From Sophora flavescens (taxonomy: Eukaryota > Streptophyta > Magnoliopsida > Fabales > Fabaceae): a stretch of 64,000 nucleotides of DNA. Below, piece by piece: positions 34,996-46,721 of this stretch. The position numbers and the translations under genes were made by a program. Position 1 is the stretch's first letter. Each line of letters opens with the position of its first letter. Location: positions 32,329,652-32,393,651 of the forward strand of contig CM061070.1 in NCBI GenBank assembly GCA_030762895.1. Direction: 5' to 3'. The notes under the pieces are model-generated. The model was not told the DNA's origin. It was given only the letters and a program-made list of their open reading frames with translations, and did no database searches.

Positions 34996-36414
34996 TTGAT
35001 TATCATGACCCGAATTTTATAGCCATGAACGGCCGAAAAGGAAAGTCTCTATTTCCCCTTTGCAGCCTCACAAGCATACAAAAATTCGTTCCATCCAAAG
35101 AAAATGATTACATTAATTAATTACAACATAATGAATATAATACATTAGAGTAACTAAAACAACACAAATCACAAAGTCATGTTAAAAACTATATACTTTT
35201 ATGCTATGGGTATCAACCCATTAAAAGCTGTCCACATGACATCCAAGGCTTCCGACGACTTTGAAGATACTTGCATCTGAAATGTTAAACGTGGGGTGAG
35301 TCCACTGACTCAGTGAGGGAGTTTCCCCCAAACACATGCAATCACACAAAATACAGGGGAAATAAAATCACACACTCAGGCAGGCATTAGATCAAACAAA
35401 TAGACAATGACTTTCAATATACACATCATAAACGGATTTACATATGTAAACTATCTTATAAACTAACTAGATATTGCTTGGAGATCTTGTCCCTGAAGAG
35501 AGTACTTATGGAATGGCTTGCACGACATTCTTTTCTCATAACTCAAGTCCCTCACAAGGGATCAATACATTCTCATGGGTACATATTACATATCATAATA
35601 TCATCGAGTCTTTGGGTATCCTAGGAGGTGGGTTCTCTGAGGACCTCCTGCCCCGACGGTTTTAATTTCATACCCCAGAGATACCGCTCCATCCGCCCAA
35701 CAACAACATCCATCCTCAACGTCCAGTGTATCTAACGAGGTCCCCTCATCCCCGGCGGTGATATTTATATACCGAGCCTCCCGCTCCCCGGTCGGCTACC
35801 CAAATATTCATAATCATTCCTTGACAATCCATTCCATCAGTTATGTCTTTCGATAAGTTTTCAACCACATACCTCAATCATTCGTTACACGCGAGCAATT
35901 TAACAACCTCATACTCAACATATATCTTATTTATCATTCATTAATGACATAATCAACTCATTCATTACTCAATATTTTGAGTATATAAAATATCATAAGC
36001 AGTTTAACGCCTTAATCTCACATTAGACATTTAACTTATTGCATTCTCAAACAATATATGAACATACTCAACAAGAAACACTTTCACAATAATTCTAATA
36101 GTAATATTCCAACCATGAGAGAAATAAATAATTTACTTCATTAACTTGTCAACCTTTCACATCTAATATCTTAATCTCATAAAAAAAATACGACATTAGT
36201 AACTTCTCATCACCATCATCTTATATAAGTATATGCACACCAATTCACCTATAAATACTCATAATGTAAGACATACATCAAAGTATGCAAAATGGTCTTT
36301 AATTACTTCAAAATTCCAAAAAGAACTTGTTTTAAAAAGGTAAGAGAATGTAACCATCATAAACTATGATAAACAATGATGAACCATCATTTTTGAAAAA
36401 TATAATTCTAACAT

Positions 36415-38879
36415 TGTTAGGAACCTTCTTTTAGGAAGATGAAGATCCTAACTATGGAAAGAACCTCTCCTAAACCAAAAATGAAAAAAGAAAAGAGATA
36501 GGAAAAGAATGGTACAAATGTACTCCAAAGGAGCACTCACCTTTCACAACTAAGACACTGCTCAGTTCAACAAATCCATAATTCTCCATTCATCCCATTG
36601 ATGACATATTAGCCTCTTATTTATCGGCCTTGACCTACACAACTCCTAACAGAAAAGTAATTAACAAACTAAATGAATATCCTAATCTACTAATAGCCAT
36701 TACTAGCTAACTCTCTAATATACTAACAAACCCTTATATTTATCTTTACTACTTATTGGACTGGGACCTAACAATACTGCCCTCCTCGAAAACAACCTTG
36801 TCCTCAAGGTTGAAGCATCCACCGGGGTCCCACAACTTGAACCATGATGACCAAACTATGCATAAAATATAGAAATCTCCTCCCGGGTCAAATGCTATGA
36901 TTTTGGAGGCATTGTTGGTCAAAAAATAGAGTGTCTTTTATGTGTTGTATACGCAACATGAAAGCACCTTCTTTGTTCCAATGCAGGATGCCATCAACAA
37001 ATGTTGATGTACAATTACAGTTGTATTCAAAGCCGTTTCCATACTCTCCTTTATAATCTCATGAGTGCAGCAAAATTGTTTAGCAAATACAGATTCGATA
37101 GCCAGATGCCAAAAACTTGACAACTCCATATTGAATACTGAATGTTGGTGAAGAAGTAACTCACTAAATTGTAGATAAGCCTCTGTTTCTCCTTCCACTG
37201 AATAATTCATGATTCTTTTCTGATAAGCCTTCTTCTTCTCCTTAGGAAATTGGTTCTAGCCATTAAGATAAGGAAAGGCCCCAATTCCAATTCTGCCCTG
37301 TTCGCTCCTTTATTTTCTTGTTTAATAGCCCATTTCCTATTTTCAAGGGGATGGGCTTGACCCATGCCATCAGAAAATGAACTCAAGTCATGTTTAACAA
37401 CCCCTTTCCTTTTTTCCACAGAGATGGGCTTGGCCCATTAGGTTAAAGAATGGATCACTAAACTCCCTAATTACCCATTTTCTCCTCTGTCTTCTCTCTT
37501 CGTTAGACTTGCCTCTTCCCTTACAGAAACACCCAACTCCGCATCTATCGCAGATGGCTTGTCGTCCACCAGCTCCGGCTTGGCCAGCGCTGCGCAAGTG
37601 GTCTGAAAACCAGTGGACTTGGGTCTTCCATGGTAAGCGTCCAGGAGGCTTCTGTCAGTAACGACCCTTCGGCCGTCGCAAGAGGGGTGGCTACCGACGG
37701 CTCCGGGCATGGACGGGCCATCTCGGGGGGGTCGGGATCTGGCGGCTGCAATAGCTGTGGTGATGCTGCCGCACGTGGACCAATGTTTGGTGGTTTCGAC
37801 GATTTGGATCTTTTCGACCCGCAAGATGGCATCGCTGAGATGAACCCAATCACCGTCGCATATGGGCTAGCATCCGGTGGCTTTGGCGGCTGTGGGGTCG
37901 ATGGCACAAGGCTGACTAAAGCACTTAGGGACTTTGAGTTTTTCACCTTCGACTGGTACTCCCACCCAAACTCACCTTTATCCTTGTCGATTCTTGCCTC
38001 GATTCCACGGCACGACCACAAAGATTTCTGTATCACCATATCAACTTCTTTCGTCGTTTCGCCCTTATCGTTGGAGCTGTCATCTATCTTCATCATTTCG
38101 CCAAAATCTTGGCTGCTACGCCCTTCTTCTTCCATGATCATTCCTTGTTTCTTCTCCAAAGGCAAACAAGATTCTGGTTTTGTTTCTTGTTTTTTCGGCA
38201 TCACTGTCTCCACCAAGTGCTCTATCTATGCCCCAAATGTTCCAATCAAAGCCATGGAAAATGACTCCCAACTTCGATCAAAGACCTCTTGGCACCAAGA
38301 AGAGAACCAAAGCATGGGTACATCCACCATGCTCAACAACGCCCACTGCACTTTGTCATAAGATTGAATTTCTTGCTCAACAAAGAACCGTTCAGCTCTA
38401 GCAATCCACCCAACTGGGTCTATCCCCATAAAATTCGGTAACTTCACCTTCTTGGCCCATATGTCCTCCATCTTTGGCGACACTGGCTCCACCTCGAAGA
38501 TCCGGCAGGTCGGACCAATTTGTTAGGAACCTTCTTTTAGGAAGATGAAGATCCTAACTATAGAGAGATCCTCTCCTAAACCAAAACTGAAAAAAGAAAA
38601 GAGATATGAAAAGAATGGTACAAATGTACCCCAAATGAGCACTCTCTTTTCACAACTAAGACACTGCTCAGTTCAACAAATCAATAATTCTCCATCCATC
38701 CCATTGATGGCATATTAGCCTCTTATTTATAGGCCTTGACCTACACAACTCCTAACAGAAAAGTAATTAACAAACTAACTGAATATCCTAATCTACTAAT
38801 AGCCATTACTAACTAACTCTCTAATCTACTAACAAACCCTTATATTTATCTTTATTACTTATTGGACTGGGACCTGACA
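36415..38879 (-). mobile_element. Small gag-only LTR element (TR-GAG-like), 2465 bp
   Basis: Two 359-bp LTRs (36415-36773 and 38521-38879), starting TGTTAGGAACC and ending GGGACCT(A/G)ACA, differ at only scattered positions, so insertion is recent. Flanks are AACAT (36410-36414) and GACAT (38880-38884), a duplication with one mismatch. The polypurine side on the minus strand reads GAGGAGGGCAGTAT before the 3' LTR. The primer region next to the 5' LTR is AATTGGTCCGACCTGCC. The 1.75-kb interior holds only a gag-like frame, so movement would depend on enzymes from another element. Confidence 0.85.
37545..38492 (-). pseudogene. Ty3-type gag of the small LTR element, one in-frame stop
   Basis: Seen: the frame begins MEPVSPKMEDIWAKKVKLPN and runs FMGIDPVGWIARAERFF, VQWALLSMVDVPMLWFSSW and ESFSMALIGTFGA, the start of the retrotransposon gag domain. 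One TAG at about 38226 interrupts it. The same frame continues to 37545 as a Pro/Ser-rich, charged tail with no zinc knuckle or protease (QPPDPDPPEMARPCPEPSV). A GC-rich antisense open frame of 243 codons (37630-38361, +) overlaps it and is taken as a shadow. The gag core would assemble particles. Without pol the element is non-autonomous. Confidence 0.8.
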
Positions 38880-39893
38880 GACATTTGACCATCATTTTTA
38901 TCATAACTTTTAAAATAATTGTAATTTAAATATGAAACTTGTTTTATATAAAAGTAGACTCAGAGCTTTCCAACAAGTGGTCATTTACTCAAAACTGATA
39001 TCAAATGAAAAGTTATACACAATTTACGTTCAATAGGCTAGCTTCCGAGTAGCCCTAAGTTGAACGCAGCTTTCCCTGTGCTGAGCGTGGGCCGAGAAAT
39101 GCAAAAAACAACAACCCCTGTTTTCTGTAATTTCTCCAAAAAAAAATCCAATTTTCAAGCTAAAATCATATCTAATAACATTTATAACTTACAAAACAAC
39201 TCAATCATAGAGAAAACATCTTGGATTTAATCATTCCAAGTTGAAATTAAAAGGTTTTCATGAAATATATGCATTAAAACAACCCCAAAACTCAAGATTT
39301 CAACAACTCCAAACTATTTTATACCCCTTTTCATAACCCATAACCAAAGCTACGAAAATCTAAACAAAACATCAAACAATCCCTCACCTTTTTATGAAAG
39401 TTGTGGTGCTCCTAGATCCCAAACGAAAATGAAGAAGAGGAGATGTGAAGACCAAGCTCCAAGCTCTCTAATGGCTTCTCCTCCTCCAAGCTTTCTTACA
39501 CTTTCTCACTCTAAGTTCTCTCTAGGGTTTTCAAAAGAAGAAGGATGAGGGAGGAAGGGGTGACACCTCCTTTTAATCAAACATTGCGCTTTGAGGTAGG
39601 TAAAAGCTCATAAGCCCTTTAAATCACTAATGACATTAATTCAATTAATTTGATTACTAAGAGTCAATCAAATATATGCTATCATGTTATGCCTTAAAAT
39701 CCTCATTTAATTTAATTCTTAAATATTGTCCTAAAATATTTTCAATTATAGCATAATTTATTATTAACGAACATATTTATAACTTTTTTTTTTATCATGT
39801 ATAATCATTATACAAAGAGAAATTCTAATCTACTGGAATAGTGTCAGTTAAAGCCTTTAGTTAAAGTATTAAAACTTCCGGTATTACATTGAT

Positions 39894-40082
39894 AATTCTA
39901 CACAACTGAGCATCAACCTTTTTCCCCCGAGGGCGGTCATCAGCAGGTATATCATCAACTTTCTTGGTCAAATGATCAACATATTCTTGTCCATTAAGCC
40001 ATAGCTTAATGTCAGATGCCCATGTATCATAGTTGCTTTCATCCAATTTGTCAATGCAAAGAGGGGCACTAATATAACTCAT
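39894..40082 (-). pseudogene. Copia element B gag, N-terminal part
   Basis: It reads CIDKLDESNYDTWASDIKLW and ends AQLCRII at the solo-LTR insertion. The protein continues at 34995 with KPTIHTSLKQISRAHL, so removing the insertion restores a continuous gag reading (checked by eye across the TTGAT duplication). Confidence 0.85.
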
Positions 40083-40701
40083 GAAAATAGGAGCTTCAGC
40101 CTTTGAAGAGTTCTTAGGAGTATCTGAGGGTCCAGAACTGAATGTACAAGTACATGAGAGTTACGATGCTAGGGAAGGAGGCACCACAAGACCTATATGA
40201 GAAAGTAAGGTAAGATCCTTGTAGAGGAGAGAGAGATAAACAATGCGCAACAAACGGTGGTCGACCGATGTTGGACGGTGGTCGGACGGCGATAGAGATC
40301 GGCGAACGGCGTCAGACAGTCACTGATAGAGGCTGATTGGACAAGATGGGATGCCAGAAGAAGAACACATGCTATCAAACAGTGAACATAACCTAAAAGA
40401 GAACACGATTTTGCAGAAAAAATTTCACTGATGGTCAGTAGGTCCACAATGTAGGCACGGATTAGCATGACCTCTTGCTAGGCTCTAGATACCATGTTAA
40501 GGTGAGAGAAAAAGATAGACGATGGGAATAACCCGTGTGTTTCAACTATACCACAGAGAATCTGATATATTGAGCTCTGAACAAATCAATATACAATCAA
40601 GGTAGTAATGGCCAATAATTACACAATGACGTACATTAACTTTTTTCCTAATTGCCTGATATTCCTTTAATCAGAATATATTATTTACATGAATATCAAC
40701 A

Positions 40702-40850
40702 CCTATAATTCCACCTTCTATGAAAGGTCCAGACTGCCACTTTATACGAGAAAAATTGTGCAATGGCTTGATCAAATTGCTTTTCACTTTTGTTGTTCAA
40801 TATGGATATATATAATATATATTCCCCATCTTGAGGTGGGGTTATCTTCT
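40702..40850 (+). pseudogene. Old copia RNase H fragment, second half
   Basis: Continues DNQSAVDLAY with NSTFYERSRLPLYTRKIVQW, aligning with the copia form N-P-T-F-H-E-R-T-K-H...R-E-K. The join across the CCTAT duplication is in frame, which shows that copia B landed inside this fragment. Confidence 0.75.
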
Positions 40851-41400
40851 GTAATTAAAGTCAATCTAAGGATGGTTAAATTATGTAATTAATTAACAAT
40901 AGCAGAATGCCAGTTAGTGTCTACTAAAAATATCTCCATCACATTTATATAAGTTGATCTTATACATTGAAACTTAGACAAACGCATTCAATTTTTTCTC
41001 CAAGTCTCATCTTAACTACATTATCAGGTCTAGAATTGTAGCATGACCTTTTTTTAATAAAATCTCAAAAATATAACTTGAAAAAATTATAGACTCGTGC
41101 CAAGTATAAGCACGACTTGCTCTAAGATCTTAATTTCCTTCGATCTAAGAGCATGATTATACAGTCTTTCCTTATAGGGTTTATTCAAGCATCAAACACG
41201 AAGTTTCTCATATGGGTAATTTTCCTACCCGAATGTTTGTCGGATGACCTTAGAAATTAGCCCTGGAGTGGAAATTATACATAAAAATGATCCCATTTTT
41301 AAAGACTTCTAGTTATACATCCAAGCCTTTTGTAGTAATAACAAGTATGAACAACAATATCATGAAAGTTCATACACCTTCTCTTCTCTTTGTTACATAG
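40851..41400. other. AT-rich end of the former resistance-gene intron
   Basis: No coding sequence. It ends in a pyrimidine-rich stretch (ccttctcttctctttgttacatag) with an AG acceptor at 41399-41400. Confidence 0.55.
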
Positions 41401-42050
41401 GAATGATGCTGTGGTTGTGGAAGAAATTATCAAATGGGTGATGAAAAGGTTGAAACATATGCATCAAGTTAACTTAAAAGGACTTATTGGAATTAGCAAA
41501 TCACTTGCACATTTAGAATCATTATTATGCCAAGGGCAGGAAGATGTTCGTGTTATTGGAGTATGGGGCATGGGTGGTATCGGTAAGACAACTATTGTAG
41601 AAGAAAAGCATTGCATTCTGGACTTGCTTGAAATTGGATAAACATTCTCTCAAGGCTATTGGCTTGAATGCTCAGATTAATATAATGAAAATTTCATACC
41701 AAAAGTTATCTGCACTAGAACATGGTTATGTTGGAGATTATGATATAAACTATAAAGCCAAAGCCACATATGTGTATCCAGGAAGCAAAGTTCCAGACTG
41801 GTTGGCATATACAACAATACACGATGATTACATAAATATTGATCTCTCTTTTGCTCCACTTTCTACTCAGTTTGGCTTCATTTTCTGTTTCATTGTTCCT
41901 AAGGTCCCCTCATATGGATTTGGCTTCAAATTTAGCATCAGTGATGGTGAATGGGACATTATCAACATGGAATGAAATTGCATCTGATCATGTGTGCCTA
42001 ATATCTATAGGAGTCTCTAGCTTTATTTATACTGGTAGGACTATTATATA
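41401..42050 (+). pseudogene. TIR-NBS-LRR gene remnant: NB-ARC start fused to the C-terminal post-LRR domain
   Basis: Seen: the exon opens NDAVVVEEIIKWVMKRLKHM, followed by KGLIGISKSLAHLESLLCQG and the P-loop VWGMGGIGKTTIVEE (about 41565-41603). Here the frame runs to a stop at about 41640. In another frame the sequence continues at once with FWTCLKLDKHSLKAIGLNAQ, then YVYPGSKVPDWLAYTTIHDD and PLSTQFGFIFCFIVPK, the C-JID (post-LRR) domain of TNL receptors, with a second shift near 41965. The kinase-2, GLPL and MHD motifs and all leucine-rich repeats are missing. Known: the P-loop binds ADP/ATP to switch the receptor. Inferred: an internal deletion of a few kilobases joined the P-loop to the C-JID. 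With the TIR exon also broken, this gene is dead. Confidence 0.88.
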
Positions 42051-42955
42051 GTATAGTGCAAAAGTGTAATACAAATAAATACTCAAATTAATGAAACAAA
42101 AATAAAATCTAAAATCAAGCTACCATAATGTTCTAAGATCAAGCTAACATTAGATAGATACACATGAACACGTAAAGATATGATGCTAAAATCATGCTAC
42201 AACCCCACATGACTTTTTATTTTATTTTATTGCACCTTAGACCTTTTTAACTTATGCAAGCCCATCGATAAAGTGTAGTATCTCAGGCCACTGATCTTTC
42301 AAAAGCCATATTTGCTCTTATCCTGATGGTAGTGTATTGTGACTGATCTTGATTTCCTTTTCCTGATCTCAATATCAAAAGAGCTCTGTGATTTGGTGTG
42401 TGCAGGGAAGTAGATGATAGGATAATCTAAAAGTTCCTTCAGGTCAACCTAAGGGTGTTGTTGGGCTTTAAATACAAACATATGGGAATATTGCAAAATG
42501 AGAATCAAACATGCACACATAAATCGTAATTGTGTTTCTTTCAAAATAAGATGGTTTATAAGTAATTGTATTATTATGCTGACCTATCAAGTCTTTTGTT
42601 GGGTCTGCTAAGGAAGCATCATCAGCTGGAGCAAATTGATGTGGCTACTAAGGATGGAACATGCTTAGTATTGCACAACCTTAGGATGACCAATTATGCA
42701 AGACAACTGCTCTCTCACCAGGTGGAAAACTTATGTGCAAATTGCACTTGCTGTTATTCTTATCTATTTTGGATGTTTCATTGTAGTGAGGTTTCCACTC
42801 TCATTTTTCATTTTTGATAGCAGCATGTCTGCAAGCTCTTGGTTTAATGAAAACAAATTTACACAAAAAAAAAAAATAATAAGAACAGAGGAAAAAAATG
42901 ATAGAATTGATTTGAACCAAGGGTATCTATCATTCATGTACAAAAGGGCTGTTAC
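42051..42955. other. Downstream of the resistance-gene remnant; weak ORF with a membrane-like segment
   Basis: Mostly AT-rich. At 42566-42817 and 42696-43004 overlapping frames read LGLLRKHHQLEQIDVATKDG and, in the second frame, WKTYVQIALAVILIYFGCFI, a convincing hydrophobic helix. The composition looks more coding than its surroundings and could be a last exon of the former receptor or another gene tail. I do not recognise it and see no splice frame that joins it. Confidence 0.3.
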
Positions 42956-43530
42956 TTCATTGATAACATCCGCAATGGATATCTTAATGGATATCCTTGG
43001 ATAAACTCAACGGATATTTTCTCTACCCGCTTGTTAATGGGGCAGGGGCGAATATTATAGTATTCATACCAGCGGGTACCAGTTAAGGTGAAATTACTAA
43101 AACACCTTTACATATATAAACCAAATGTCCTATTTTTTCACTATCCTTATTTTGTTTCTGAAATATGGCAGCTGCAGCATTGAAACCCCATCATACCCAA
43201 GCCTTATGGATCATTGTTACATATTATTGCTTTTGTTCAACTATTGTGTTATGGATTAATCCTTATGGATCATTGCTTCTGGATTAATGATTATGTGTGA
43301 ATGATATCAAGATAGGGGTGTTTTAGTAAAAAAAATTAGCCTAATATTCAATAATTTTGTGAGGTGTTTGAATATCTATGAATATCCTTGGATACCCGTA
43401 AATATTGATAAATCTGTTAAAAACCCGCAAGATAAATACCCCACGGATATAGGGTAGGGACGGATATGAAATTCATTCAATGGGGCGGGTAGTGGGAGGC
43501 ACTACCCGTACCTACCCCGCCCCACAAGTA
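42956..43530. repeat. Dispersed repeat with atatcc/ggatat and GGGCGGGTAG words
   Basis: Opens with repeated atggatatccttggat words and closes with ggggcgggtagtgggaggca, cccgtacctaccccgcccc. Similar TIR-like GC-rich ends are common in dicot non-autonomous DNA elements. Ends and duplication could not be placed. Confidence 0.35.
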
Positions 43531-44011
43531 ATTGTCTTCACTGACCTACAGTAAAAACCAATTGCAAATGCTGATCCTCTGTCGTATAGGCAATTGATAA
43601 AGACATTGGAATAAGGGTGTAGTTTAAGATGCATCATCTACCAAAGTGGTGCACCAATGTACCACTCAACTGGCACGTCGTGGTTCGATCTTTTGTCACT
43701 TGGGATGGTTTGACTTTTCAACATTCTTTGTATTGGTTAAAGTGTCTAAATAATGTATTTGCTTGGCATTTGCACATAAGGACCCAATTATTCGTATTTT
43801 CACAAAAATATTTTTTATTAAATTTAAATTATATTTATTTTAAATTATATTTTTAAAAGATAATTATTTAAACTTTTATTTAATTATTTATTTTAAATAT
43901 AATTATTTTATTTTTTATGTGTTTTTCTTTTATTTGTTAACTCCATAATTTTCCTTAATTACTTTTGTATAATTATGTTGAGTGAAATAAAATAATATTA
44001 CACATTAAAAT
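43531..44011. other. AT-rich intergenic, nothing recognised
   Basis: Very AT-rich after 43790 (tttaaattatatttatttta). No supported gene. Confidence 0.5.
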
Positions 44012-44870
44012 TGTGACACCCTCTACCCCGCATGTATTTATAAAGGCATAACATAAAATAAATTAAAATAAATTAAACACATGCATATTATTCCATAATA
44101 ATAAAAACCAAGGTAGAAGATATCACATTGTAACAAAAAGTCTCAACGCGGAAATAAACAAGTTTTAAAAGCAACATAACTATAAAAACAAACACAACTC
44201 CGATGTCACATTACAGAGCTGGTATAACCAAAATCCGGAAACATCTCGAATAGCAAACTAAAACAAAAGAAATCTTAAACTACGAGTAGCAGCTCCTCAG
44301 AGTCACTCCTCAACAGGCTGTTCACCGTCCTCTGCATAATAAGAAGGTACATGCAAAGCAAACAACAGAAAAACGGGGAGTAGGAAACATGTATAAAACA
44401 CAATGGCATGGAAGCAGTTAGCAAGATGAGCTTACATCATTTAAACATAGCATGTTATAACATACAACATACATCAATAACATATTTATATCATTCATAT
44501 CAATTCAGCAAATGTATGCTATGCAATGCAGCACTACTCAACCACTCCATTATGCATGTGGATCCAAACTATCTCAGGAAGGCAACTTCGGAGTTATATA
44601 TCCATATTGGCCAATAAGCACCAACGCTGACAGTTCACCAAACCTTGGGTGAACCCCTTGGATAGTCGACGCGCTATACTTTAGGATGCGCCACCATGGG
44701 GGGCCACGATTCACCTAAATCTCGGATGAATCACCGCGGATGGCCAGATCGCCTTACTCTTAGACGACCTCCCCTGTGTTGAACTTCCCCACTAACAACT
44801 CCAATGCGTGAATGCATGGGCAACAACATCAACAAACAAGCAACCACCACCTCCACTTGGGCCAATACAA
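44012..44870 (-). mobile_element. Truncated Tekay-like LTR
   Basis: Starts TGTGACACCCTCTACCCCGC, the inverse of a GGGGTGTCACA-type LTR end. It runs through the kind of U5/R sequence seen in the 15-19 kb LTR (gtcactcctcaacaggctgt, ggtacatgcaaagc). It stops about 44870 without a matching end. No coding sequence. Confidence 0.55.
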
Positions 44871-44884
44871 TTAAAGGGTAATTT

Positions 44885-45001
44885 AGTAATTATAACTCTC
44901 TTTTTTTTACACAAATCAAGACAATTAAACTAAATTAACTAACTTCCTTAATAAGTATGAAATTAGGTATTTTTGCTTATAATTGAATACGGAGGGAGTA
45001 C
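44885..45001. mobile_element. Stowaway-like MITE fragment (right end)
   Basis: Ends ttgcttataattgaatacgg followed by agggagta, the inverse of the TACTCCCTCCGT start of Stowaway elements. The left end is missing. Confidence 0.55.
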
Positions 45002-45906
45002 ATTAGTTTGGCTAAATGGTACATGCACAAATTATTAGGGCCGTCCAACTCTTCCTGTGTTCTAAGCTCATCATGGATGAAAGTTTCAATAGCTAATCAA
45101 CTCGATCAAAATGATTAGTTCAAGTATGGTTATTCTGGGTTCAAGAAGGATTATACATGGCTCTTGTGAAAGTTCAAACTATCAAACTTTAATGTCTAAT
45201 TTTTCTCTATTGATCTTTAAAGTTAAAGCATATTTCATACTTTTAATACATGCTTTTCAAGCATTCAAGGATTTTTTATTTGGAGATATTGTAGAGTTTC
45301 AATTTTTGGCTTCTACCTTTGGTCATTTGTCAGTCACACACACAATCAGTGGATTCAAAATCAAGATGAATTTAATGTGGCTTGAGAAGAACACAAAAGT
45401 TGGAACAAATTCAATTTTTTTGCAGTATATTGATTAAATTCATTACTGCACAACTTTTAAAGTCCAATTGTTTTTTTGGATAAATTTAAAGTCCAATTGT
45501 TACTTCTAACCAATTAATTTTTTTTCTTATGTTTTTTTAAATACCCATTTATCAAACGATTAAGTCAAAATTAATCATCTATATCCACTCCTATATATAT
45601 CTAAAATTTTAAATAACAATTGAAATATTATCAAAGGAATTGATTATCAGAAAAGTGGGGGGAAAACCACCAACTTACAAAGTTCTTGCAAACATGAATA
45701 TTGTGTTATGTTCTCCCAATATAACAGGATTTATGTAAAGGCAACATGTAGTCATGAAAAACTACAAATGAAAGAATGAATAGTGTTTAGAATCATATTA
45801 GGATTAACTACCAAGGAAAAGGTAAATAATTCGAAGACCTTCGTTTATTAAATTATGATTACAAATGAGAATAATAATATAGAGTATATATAAAGTGATG
45901 TTATTG
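45002..45906. other. Intergenic with an unrecognised 108-codon frame and a repeat shared with 54.5 kb
   Basis: At 45030-45170 the sequence (ccaactcttcct, gttcaagtatggttatt, gggtt) resembles 54500-54640 in the same orientation, so a short dispersed repeat lies on both sides of the CACTA element. The open frame 45111-45437 (FKVKAYFILLIHAFQAFKDF) resembles no family I know. Low confidence as a gene. Confidence 0.35.
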
Positions 45907-46031
45907 CACTGCAGGAATTTTTGGGTTTAGCTACTAACTTTAACTGCTAATTTTATTAGTAGCTATTTTTTAGTCAATTAATTATATAATAACTACCAAA
46001 ATATATTTTCTTATGTTAAGCTAAATATTAA

Positions 46032-46721
46032 GGATACGATTGGGTAAACAACTTAAAAGAGCTTATCATATAAGACCTTATCGTATGAGAGCTTATGCCA
46101 TAAGCATTTAAAGAAAGAAAAAGAAAGAAAGGGGCATGAAAGGATTCAAATAGTGAAAAACACGGAGAGTGTGTTTATGTGGTGTTTGGAAGAGCTTATT
46201 TAAGTTTCTTTTGACTTATCTGATGACATAAGTTCTTATGCAGTGTGTTTGGCAGAGCTTATAAAAATAACTTATGTCATCCCATAAGGAGTTTTTGACT
46301 TATTTTCATAAGTCACTGGGAGAAGCTTATGGAATTATCATAAGAGCTTATGCACTAAACACTTTTCATTAAAATCTATGTTTTTGATTATTCAAATCTT
46401 TCATGCCACTTTTTTCTTTTTTGAATCTTCATTCTTTTTTTTTTTATTTTTTTAGCGCTTATGGCATAGCTCATGTGATAATGTGATAAGCTCTTAATTA
46501 GTTGTTTATCCAAACACACTAATGTTTCATATTCATCTTTATGACGATTCCTTTTTTTTCTTTCTTGCGTTAATAGCTTATGATAATGTGATAAAATAAG
46601 TCAAAAACTCCTTATGGGATGACATAAGTTATTTTTATTAGCTTTGCAAAACACACTGCATAAAAATTTATATCATCAAATAAATTAAAAGAAATTTAAA
46701 TAAGCTATTCCAAACGCCACC
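46032..46721 (-). mobile_element. Tourist-like MITE with a second copy nested inside it
   Basis: The outer element begins GGATACGATTGGGTAAACAA and ends CTATTCCAAACGCCACC, flanked by TAA (46029-46031 and 46722-46724). At about 46178 a second copy in opposite orientation begins (TGTGGTGTTTGGAAGAGC) and ends about 46519 (TTTATCCAAACACAC), after which the outer copy resumes. The inner copy is nearly identical to copy A (1084-1409). Confidence 0.8.

Larger units (their letters stand above)
35001..39888 (-). mobile_element. Solo LTR (Ty3/gypsy type), about 2.4 kb, carrying a nested insertion
   Basis: On the minus strand it starts TGTAATACCGGAAG and ends CGGGTCATGATA. A perfect 5-bp duplication TTGAT (34996-35000 and 39889-39893) brackets it inside copia gag. 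Without the nested element at 36415-38879 it is about 2422 bp and has no coding sequence, primer site or polypurine tract, so it is a solo LTR. The 3' terminus reads TA where CA is expected, a probable point mutation. It is not the same family as the 15-19 kb LTR. Confidence 0.75.
30914..40701 (-). mobile_element. Ty1/copia element B, complete ends, disrupted, minus strand
   Basis: LTRs of about 208 bp (30914-31121 and 40495-40701) start TGTTAAG(G/A)TGAGAG and end TATCAACA on the plus strand. A perfect 5-bp duplication CCTAT flanks them (30909-30913 and 40702-40706). The minus-strand primer site TGGTATCTAGAGCC abuts the 5' LTR (40481-40494), and the polypurine tract is the revcomp of ctccccctcaaactgg at 31122. 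Gag is split by a 4.9-kb insertion (35001-39888). All domains are in the right order but carry frameshifts and stops. Confidence 0.92.

Noticed and set aside
41839..42051. Separate 70-codon gene after the NB-ARC remnant
   Set aside because: It is the C-JID domain continued after a frameshift (ends WNEIASDHVCLISIGVSS), not a new gene.
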